Below the pieces are notes generated by a model, which was not told where the DNA came from, ran no database searches, and saw nothing but the letters and a program-made list of their open reading frames with translations. This document shows, piece by piece, positions 58,472-64,000 of a stretch of 64,000 nt of DNA. A program made the position numbers and the translations under genes. Origin of the DNA: Prauserella cavernicola (GTDB lineage: Bacteria > Actinomycetota > Actinomycetes > Mycobacteriales > Pseudonocardiaceae); assembly GCF_016595675.1 (NCBI RefSeq), contig NZ_JAENJH010000002.1, forward strand, positions 1,178,001 to 1,242,000, in the 5' to 3' direction. The first letter of the stretch is position 1. Every line of letters starts with the position of its first letter.

Positions 58472-59977
58472 ATGAGCGATTTCCCGGAGCAGCCCATGAG
58501 CGAGGACGACCTGCCGGAGCAGATGCGGGTGCGCCGGGACAAGCGTGACCGGATTCTCGCCGCGGGCGTCGAGCCCTATCCCGTCGAGGTGCCGCGCACG
58601 CATTCGCTTGCCGAGGTCCGTGCCGGGCACCCGGATCTTCCCGCCGACACCCAGACCGGCGAGCAGGTCGGGGTCACCGGCCGCGTCATGTTCCTGCGCA
58701 ACACCGGCAAGCTGTGCTTCGCGACGCTGCGCGAGGGCGACGGCACGGAGTTGCAGGCGATGCTGAGCCTGGCGAAGGTCGGCGAGGAGGCGCTCGGCGC
58801 CTGGAAGGCCGACGTCGACCTCGGCGACCACGTTTTCGTACAGGGCGAGGTGATCACCTCCAAGCGCGGCGAGCTGTCCGTGCTCGCCGACAGCTGGCAG
58901 CTCACGGCGAAGTCGCTGCGCCCGCTGCCGGTGGCGCACAAGGAACTGTCCGAGGAGACCAGGGTCCGCCAGCGCTACGTCGACCTGATCCTGCGCCCGA
59001 AGGCGCGGGACGTGGTGCGGACCAGGGCGACGGTTCTGCGCGCGCTTCGCGATTCTTTCCACCGCCGCGGATTCACCGAGGTGGAGACGCCGATGCTGCA
59101 GACTCTTCACGGTGGTGCGTCGGCGCGGCCTTTTGTGACGCATTCCAACGCCTTCGACCTGGATCTGTACCTGCGTATCGCGCCCGAGTTGTATCTCAAG
59201 CGCTGCGTGGTGGGCGGTATCGAGAAGGTCTTCGAGGTCAACCGCAACTTCCGCAATGAGGGCAGTGACTCGTCCCATTCGCCCGAGTTCGCGATGCTCG
59301 AATACTACGAGGCCTACGCGACCTACGACACAATCGGAGTGTTCACCAGGGAGCTGGTGCAGGAAGCCGCCGAGGCGGCATTCGGTTCCCAGGTGGTGAC
59401 CCTCGCCGACGGAACCGAGTACGACCTCTCCGGCGAGTGGACCGCAATGACAATGTACGGTTCCCTCTCCGACGCGCTCGGTGAGGAAGTGACGCCGGAA
59501 ACGACGGTCGAGAAACTGCGATCCTTCGCGCAGGCGCGCGGGCTCGAGACGGATCCGAAGCTGGGTCATGGCAAGCTCGTCGAAGAACTGTGGGAGTACC
59601 TCGTCGGGGATCACCTCCACGCGCCGACATTCGTGCGCGACTTCCCCGTCGAGACGTCGCCGCTGACGCGACAGCACCGGACCCAGGACGGCGTCGCAGA
59701 GAAGTGGGATCTCTATGTGCGCGGTTTCGAGCTGGCCACGGGCTACTCGGAACTCGTCGACCCGGTCATCGAGCGGGAACGGCTCACCGAACAGGCTCGG
59801 TTGGCCGCGAAGGGTGACAGCGAGGCCATGCGCCTTGACGAGGATTTTCTGCGTGCACTTGAGTACGGAATGCCACCGACCGGCGGCGCGGGAATGGGAG
59901 TCGACCGGCTGCTCATGGCCCTCACCGGTCTCGGTATCCGGGAGACGATCCTGTTTCCGCTGGTCCGTCCCGAATAG
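58472..59977 (+). CDS. lysS: Lysyl-tRNA synthetase, class II
   Basis: A 501-residue enzyme. An N-terminal OB-fold anticodon domain ('[20 protein letters not shown]') is followed by class II motif 1 ('[20 protein letters not shown]'), motif 2 ('[20 protein letters not shown]') and motif 3 ('[20 protein letters not shown]'). ATG 58472 lies 8 nt after TACCCT (58458-58463), so the mRNA is probably leaderless. In mycobacteria lysS precedes lsr2, as here. Confidence 0.96.
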   Translation: MSDFPEQPMSEDDLPEQMRVRRDKRDRILAAGVEPYPVEVPRTHSLAEVRAGHPDLPADTQTGEQVGVTGRVMFLRNTGKLCFATLREGDGTELQAMLSLAKVGEEALGAWKADVDLGDHVFVQGEVITSKRGELSVLADSWQLTAKSLRPLPVAHKELSEETRVRQRYVDLILRPKARDVVRTRATVLRALRDSFHRRGFTEVETPMLQTLHGGASARPFVTHSNAFDLDLYLRIAPELYLKRCVVGGIEKVFEVNRNFRNEGSDSSHSPEFAMLEYYEAYATYDTIGVFTRELVQEAAEAAFGSQVVTLADGTEYDLSGEWTAMTMYGSLSDALGEEVTPETTVEKLRSFAQARGLETDPKLGHGKLVEELWEYLVGDHLHAPTFVRDFPVETSPLTRQHRTQDGVAEKWDLYVRGFELATGYSELVDPVIERERLTEQARLAAKGDSEAMRLDEDFLRALEYGMPPTGGAGMGVDRLLMALTGLGIRETILFPLVRPE

Positions 59978-60117
59978 CTGCGCGCGACACATCTGTAACC
60001 GCAGATGTTGATTTGCCTTTAGTCTGGTCACGGGGTATTAATATGTCCAGTCAAAGGCTTTTGACCGGGGCGTGGCTCGCACGCCGGCTATCGCCGGGCT
60101 TTTAACAGGAGGAACTG

Positions 60118-60465
60118 ATGGCGCAGAAGGTCCTTGTCTCCCTCGTGGACGATCTGGACGGGTCAGAGGCCGAAGAGACCGTCGAGTTCGGGCTGGACGG
60201 TGTCAGCTACGAGATCGATCTGTCTGGCGAAAACGCCGAAGAATTGCGGGACGCGCTGGCGCAGTATGTCGAGCACGCGCGCCGTGCCGGTGGCCGGAAG
60301 CGGGCGGGCCGCCCGGCCGTCGCCAAGGTGCCCGGCCGTTCGGCCGCGGTCGACCGCGAACAGAATCAGGCCATTCGCGCGTGGGCGAGGAAGAACGGTT
60401 ACGACGTTTCCGACCGTGGGCGCATCCCCTCGGAAGTCGTCGACGCCTACCACAAGAAGAACTGA
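60118..60465 (+). CDS. lsr2: Nucleoid-associated repressor Lsr2
   Basis: A 115-residue H-NS-like protein that binds AT-rich DNA and silences acquired genes. The N-terminal dimerisation domain is '[20 protein letters not shown]' to ~60 ('[20 protein letters not shown]'). The C-terminal DNA-binding domain has the AT-hook-like 'RGR' in '[20 protein letters not shown]', preceded by '[16 protein letters not shown]'. ATG with AACAGGAGG upstream. The 140-bp leader is the most AT-rich stretch nearby (around 60,000-60,060), which suggests autoregulation. It could silence the phage-like element at 1-12.5 kb. Confidence 0.95.
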   Translation: MAQKVLVSLVDDLDGSEAEETVEFGLDGVSYEIDLSGENAEELRDALAQYVEHARRAGGRKRAGRPAVAKVPGRSAAVDREQNQAIRAWARKNGYDVSDRGRIPSEVVDAYHKKN

Positions 60466-60484
60466 AACATAGTTCCACTCTTGC

Positions 60485-60522
60485 GAAGCGGCGGCCTCCC
60501 GACCAGGGACGGCCGCCGCTTC
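60485..60522. terminator. Bidirectional terminator after lsr2
   Basis: A perfect 12-bp stem GAAGCGGCGGCC (60485-60496) / GGCCGCCGCTTC (60511-60522), 14-nt loop, at the convergent end with the AraC gene. Confidence 0.7.
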
Positions 60523-61345
60523 ACGTTCGGGGTTCCGCGGCCTGGGCTCTCGCATAGCGCGCGGGTGGCGTGCCCACGACGGTGGTGAAGTCGCGGACGA
60601 AGTGCGCCTGGTCGCTGTAGCCCAGTTCGTGCGCGAGGTCGGCGTGGTTCAGCCCGGGGTCGTCGGCGATGCGCCGCGCGGCGTCGTCGAGCCGGTGGAC
60701 CCTGATCGCCCACTTCGGGCTGACGCCGACGCAGGTCGCGAACAACCGCTGCAGCGTCCGCGCCGAGAGCCCGGTGGCCTCCGCCAGCGCGGCGACCCTG
60801 GTCATCCCCGGATCGCTCGCGACCACCCGCACGGCGTCGCGCGCCTGCTCCTCCGCCGCACTCAGTGCGGGCACGTCCTTGCCGAGCAGTTCGTCGGCCA
60901 GCCGTGCCATCTCCGCCGGTTCGGCGGCGGCCAGTAGCTCGTCCTCCGTCTCCCGCGCCTGCGGCCCGAAGACCTCGGCCAGCGACACCACTCTGCCGGA
61001 GAACTCCGACATGGGCCTACGGGCGAAGGACCGGAAACACCCAGGCCGAAACCGCGCGCCGAGAACCTGGTCCCTGTCCTCGAGCAGGTGCGAGAACACC
61101 TCGCGACTCGGAGCCCACACGCCGGAGGCCGCGCGCGAGAACGAGACGTGCACCGACAGGTTGGGCAGCACCCGCTGCAGATGAGCGGGCCTGCCGCGCA
61201 GGTCCCAGCGCACGACCCAGTAGTACTGCACGAACGGGCGCAGGGCCTCCATCGGTTCGTGCCGGGTCAGCTCGAACCTCGTCGCCGCGATCCCGGCGTC
61301 CAGTACCCCCTGTGGGATGCGCTCCACGCCGGTGACAGTAGCCAC
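60521..61345 (-). CDS. AraC-family regulator
   Basis: A 274-residue protein. Residues ~20-150 are a DUF6597-like N-terminal domain ('EALRPFVQYYWVVRWDLRGR', 'VLGARFRPGCFRSFARRPMS'). The C-terminal ~100 residues are the double-HTH AraC domain ('RVAALAEATGLSARTLQRLF', 'GVSPKWAIRVHRLDDAARRI', 'DLAHELGYSDQAHFVRDFTT'). GTG start at 61345. It is divergent from the DinB-fold gene at 61,402, which it may regulate, an arrangement common in actinobacteria. The stop lies in the lsr2 terminator. Confidence 0.85.
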   Translation of the reverse strand: MATVTGVERIPQGVLDAGIAATRFELTRHEPMEALRPFVQYYWVVRWDLRGRPAHLQRVLPNLSVHVSFSRAASGVWAPSREVFSHLLEDRDQVLGARFRPGCFRSFARRPMSEFSGRVVSLAEVFGPQARETEDELLAAAEPAEMARLADELLGKDVPALSAAEEQARDAVRVVASDPGMTRVAALAEATGLSARTLQRLFATCVGVSPKWAIRVHRLDDAARRIADDPGLNHADLAHELGYSDQAHFVRDFTTVVGTPPARYARAQAAEPRT

Positions 61346-61401
61346 CGCGGGTGACGTTTTTCTTCAAGACGGATCCGGCCGCGCGCGCTGGGATGAGCGG
61401 C

Positions 61402-61983
61402 ATGTCCGACCTGCGAGAACCGATCAAGATCGCCGCCGCCGACCTCATCCGGGTGGTGCACGGTGTGCGCGCCGGGCACCTGGCCGAGCCGACCCCGTGC
61501 GAGAGCTACGACGTTCGCGGCCTGTGCAACCACCTCCTGTACTGGGGTCCCGCGCTGCACGCCGCCGCGCGCAAGAGTGAGGTGCCTCCGAGAGCGGCTG
61601 CCGAGGAGAGCGCCGACCTGGTGACCGGCGACTGGGCAGCGCGCCTGGTCCGCCAGACCGAGGACCTGGCCTGCGCGCTGGCCGACCCCGACGCGTGGCA
61701 GGGCGGCACGACGATGGGCGGCGGTGACCTGCCTGCCTCGATGGTCGGCGAGATGGTGCTCTGCGAGTTCGTGCTGCACGGTTGGGACCTCGCTCGGGCG
61801 ACCGGACAGCAGCTCGTCAGCACCGACGAGACGGGTGAGGCCGCCGAAATGGTCATGCTCGGAATGGCCGAGCAGGGCCGACGGCTGCAGGTGTTCGGCG
61901 AGGCCGTGCCGGTGGCGGACTCGGCGTCCGCGTTCGAGCGCGCGCTGGGTCTTTCGGGCCGCTCCCCGGACTGGTCGCGCTGA
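61402..61983 (+). CDS. TIGR03086-type DinB/mycothiol-dependent metal-binding protein
   Basis: A 193-residue four-helix protein. 'RAGHLAEPTPCESYDVRGLC', 'NHLLYWGPALHAAARKSEVP' and 'MVGEMVLCEFVLHGWDLARA' contain the His/Asp positions of the DinB-like metal site seen in TIGR03086 and mycothiol-dependent isomerase families (NHLLYW and ...LHGWDL). ATG 61402 or 61393. It is probably a small metalloenzyme, perhaps mycothiol-linked; substrate unknown. It ends 3 bp from the stop of the convergent FhuF-like gene. Confidence 0.78.
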   Translation: MSDLREPIKIAAADLIRVVHGVRAGHLAEPTPCESYDVRGLCNHLLYWGPALHAAARKSEVPPRAAAEESADLVTGDWAARLVRQTEDLACALADPDAWQGGTTMGGGDLPASMVGEMVLCEFVLHGWDLARATGQQLVSTDETGEAAEMVMLGMAEQGRRLQVFGEAVPVADSASAFERALGLSGRSPDWSR

Positions 61984-61986
61984 GCG

Positions 61987-62823
61987 TCAGGTCCGTGACC
62001 TGCCGAGCCGAGGACACTCAGCGCACTCGGTCTGGCCGGGCAGCAGATAGCTGAAGCAGCAGCTCTCCCTGCGCCTGCACCACAGGCGTCGACCGTCCGC
62101 GCCGGGTTCCATGCGCAACGTCGAGGCCGAGGTCAGCGGCGTGAACCGCGACTCGAGCACCAGTGCCGCGTCGGCGACGCCCGCGCCCTCGTCGCCGCCG
62201 TCGAGTCCCGCCCACCACAGGCACGCGTCGAGCGCGTCGGTCGCGCCCGCCCACAGCACCCGGTTGCCGAGCGGGCTCATCCGGCCGTAGGTGCGGACGA
62301 AGCGCGCGGCGTGCGCGGTGTAGCGGGCCCGCAGCACCGCCGCGAGGGCGCGCTCGTCCGCGACGACCGTGGCCTCCGGCCGCCCCGCGGCGGGGTCGAG
62401 CGGCAGGCAGTAGAAGGAGGTGCCGAGCACCGCGATGCCCGTGGGGTCGGGCCTGCCATCGGCGGAGATCCGGAAGCCCAGCTCCTCGGGTCGCAGTGAC
62501 GGCACCCGGCGTTCGTGGTGCAGCAGGAGCGCGCCCGCGTACGCCGGTACGCGGAGGTACCAGGACATGACGTAGCTGGCCGCGGTCCTCGGGGGTGCCT
62601 CGCCGTACTGCTCGCGCAACCAGTCGGACAGCGCCAGGCACCACTCACCGATGCGGCCGGGTTGCGTCAGCAGGTCTGAGCACCGCTGCCAGCCCTCGCC
62701 TGGCAGGTCGGCACGGAGCTCGACGCGATCCTGCAGGCCCGCGACCCTGGTCAGCGAGTCCGAGAGGGAGTCGAGCTGGGCGCGCGTGTGTCGAGCATCA
62801 CGCACGGACCGATCAACGGTCAC
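61987..62823 (-). CDS. FhuF-like [2Fe-2S] ferric reductase family protein
   Basis: A 278-residue protein. The C-terminus has the FhuF/IucA-IucC iron-sulfur motif CC...CxxC: 'RRESCCFSYLLPGQTECAEC' holds all four Cys. The N-terminal 250 residues form the siderophore-binding-like domain ('SWYLRVPAYAGALLLHHERR', 'HAARFVRTYGRMSPLGNRVL'). Such proteins reduce ferric-siderophore to free iron inside the cell. ATG 62823. An IdeR/DmdR1-type iron box lies 30 bp upstream, so expression should be iron-repressed. Confidence 0.82.
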   Translation of the reverse strand: MTVDRSVRDARHTRAQLDSLSDSLTRVAGLQDRVELRADLPGEGWQRCSDLLTQPGRIGEWCLALSDWLREQYGEAPPRTAASYVMSWYLRVPAYAGALLLHHERRVPSLRPEELGFRISADGRPDPTGIAVLGTSFYCLPLDPAAGRPEATVVADERALAAVLRARYTAHAARFVRTYGRMSPLGNRVLWAGATDALDACLWWAGLDGGDEGAGVADAALVLESRFTPLTSASTLRMEPGADGRRLWCRRRESCCFSYLLPGQTECAECPRLGRSRT

Positions 62824-62852
62824 GGATCGCCTCCGCTTGCTCCATTCGGGCG

Positions 62853-62871
62853 TTAGGTCTGCCTTACCTTA
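62853..62871. promoter_or_regulatory. Iron box (IdeR/DmdR1-type)
   Basis: The 19-mer TTAGGTCTGCCTTACCTTA matches the DmdR1/IdeR consensus TTAGGTTAGGCTAACCTAA at 14 of 19 positions and lies 30 bp upstream of the FhuF-like start. Confidence 0.65.
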
Positions 62872-62879
62872 CCGCTGGA

Positions 62880-63213
62880 CGGGTGACTCGCCACCCGCGC
62901 ACCTCTTTCGTGGGAAAGCTGGGTCACGGATATCTGTTCGCGGTGAGCGGACAAGAATTTCCATCGGAATCAAAAGGTGCCGCTTGTGCGTTGTGCCAGA
63001 CGTCAACAGCCAGCAACAAACGGACTGTGTGTCTGCTCAGCGCCGGGTCAGGTGTCATCGCCCGGTCGGCAGGAGCGGGGTGCAAACGGCCAGAGTGGTA
63101 GGCCGACACGTGCGCTTGGCTACTACAGTGGTCTCACGGTGCCGAACTCATTGCCGGAAGAGTTCGTTGGTGATGAGATCGGGCCGCCGGGCGCAGCAGT
63201 CGAGGGAGTGGGA
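62880..63213 (+). other. Region upstream of clpC
   Basis: About 330 bp without a convincing gene. A TACAGT -10-like box lies at ~63124-63130, about 85 bp before clpC. A leftward frame (62924-63109) has no ribosome-binding site and no recognised residues. No clear ClgR box was found by eye. Confidence 0.4.

Positions 63214-64000
<787 letters not shown>

Noticed and set aside
62924-63109. A 61-codon minus-strand frame upstream of clpC
   Set aside because: No ribosome-binding site, no recognised residues, and it covers the clpC leader.

Overview
The window is high-GC actinobacterial DNA, almost certainly from a member of the Pseudonocardiaceae (Amycolatopsis/Saccharomonospora/Prauserella type). 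The reasons are frequent GTG and TTG starts, lsr2, mycothiol-type and F420-associated families, PE/PPE-like and EspG-like genes, and a core gene order that I recall from the Mycobacterium tuberculosis topA-to-clpC1 stretch. The genus cannot be fixed from the sequence alone.

Positions 1 to about 12,550 are the right part of an integrated phage or phage-like element. A late block runs rightward: tail protein end, tail/baseplate protein, tail fibre, two small membrane proteins, amidase endolysin, holin-like protein, terminator. It is followed by accessory genes: a C5 DNA methyltransferase whose central region also carries a second, family-like reading frame, a DinD/BRO-type antirepressor, a tandem pair of paralogous small proteins, a leftward DddA-like deaminase toxin with an Imm1-type immunity gene, a leftward operon of four small unknown genes, a NUDIX hydrolase, an XRE-TPR regulator and two small leftward genes. 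No integrase is in the window, so the other end of the element lies to the left.

The element ends inside tadA. The C-terminal third of the Tad pilus ATPase resumes at about 12,555 and runs straight into tadB, a 44-codon linker frame, tadC, a DUF4244 Flp-like pilin, tadE and a TadG-like gene. From there rightward the sequence is core chromosome.

15.9-31 kb holds a primase/polymerase-like protein, a DEAH helicase of the 'helicase/secretion neighbourhood' type, K+-independent H+-pyrophosphatase, a lipoprotein, a TipA-like MerR regulator, a secreted serine protease, topA, a small membrane protein, an MFS-thymidylate-kinase fusion whose P-loop is lost, and the DNA polymerase III delta' subunit. 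31-36.7 kb holds a secreted anchored protein, tRNA-Thr(CGT), a gamma carbonic anhydrase, a divergent ribosomal L11 paralogue, a ceramidase-like membrane protein, glyA behind a ZTP riboswitch, and ppa.

36.8-64 kb runs mostly rightward: a PBP4-type DD-carboxypeptidase with a very long Gln-rich cytoplasmic head, a DUF2342 metalloprotease, tilS, hpt, a four-gene PE/PPE/EspG/EspG cassette, ftsH, the folate operon folE-folP-folB-folK (interrupted by an opposing MerR gene before DUF3180), a Pro/Ala-rich membrane protein, a PrsW-like protease, a DUF2520-panC-panD-coaX pantothenate/CoA operon, lysS and lsr2. A short AraC/DinB/FhuF-like stretch with an iron box follows, and then the start of clpC, cut by the window edge. 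The cell-envelope, folate, one-carbon and CoA genes form tightly coupled operons with ATGA/GTGA overlaps. Several transcription units start with a TANNNT box only 6-8 nt before the start codon, which suggests leaderless mRNAs.
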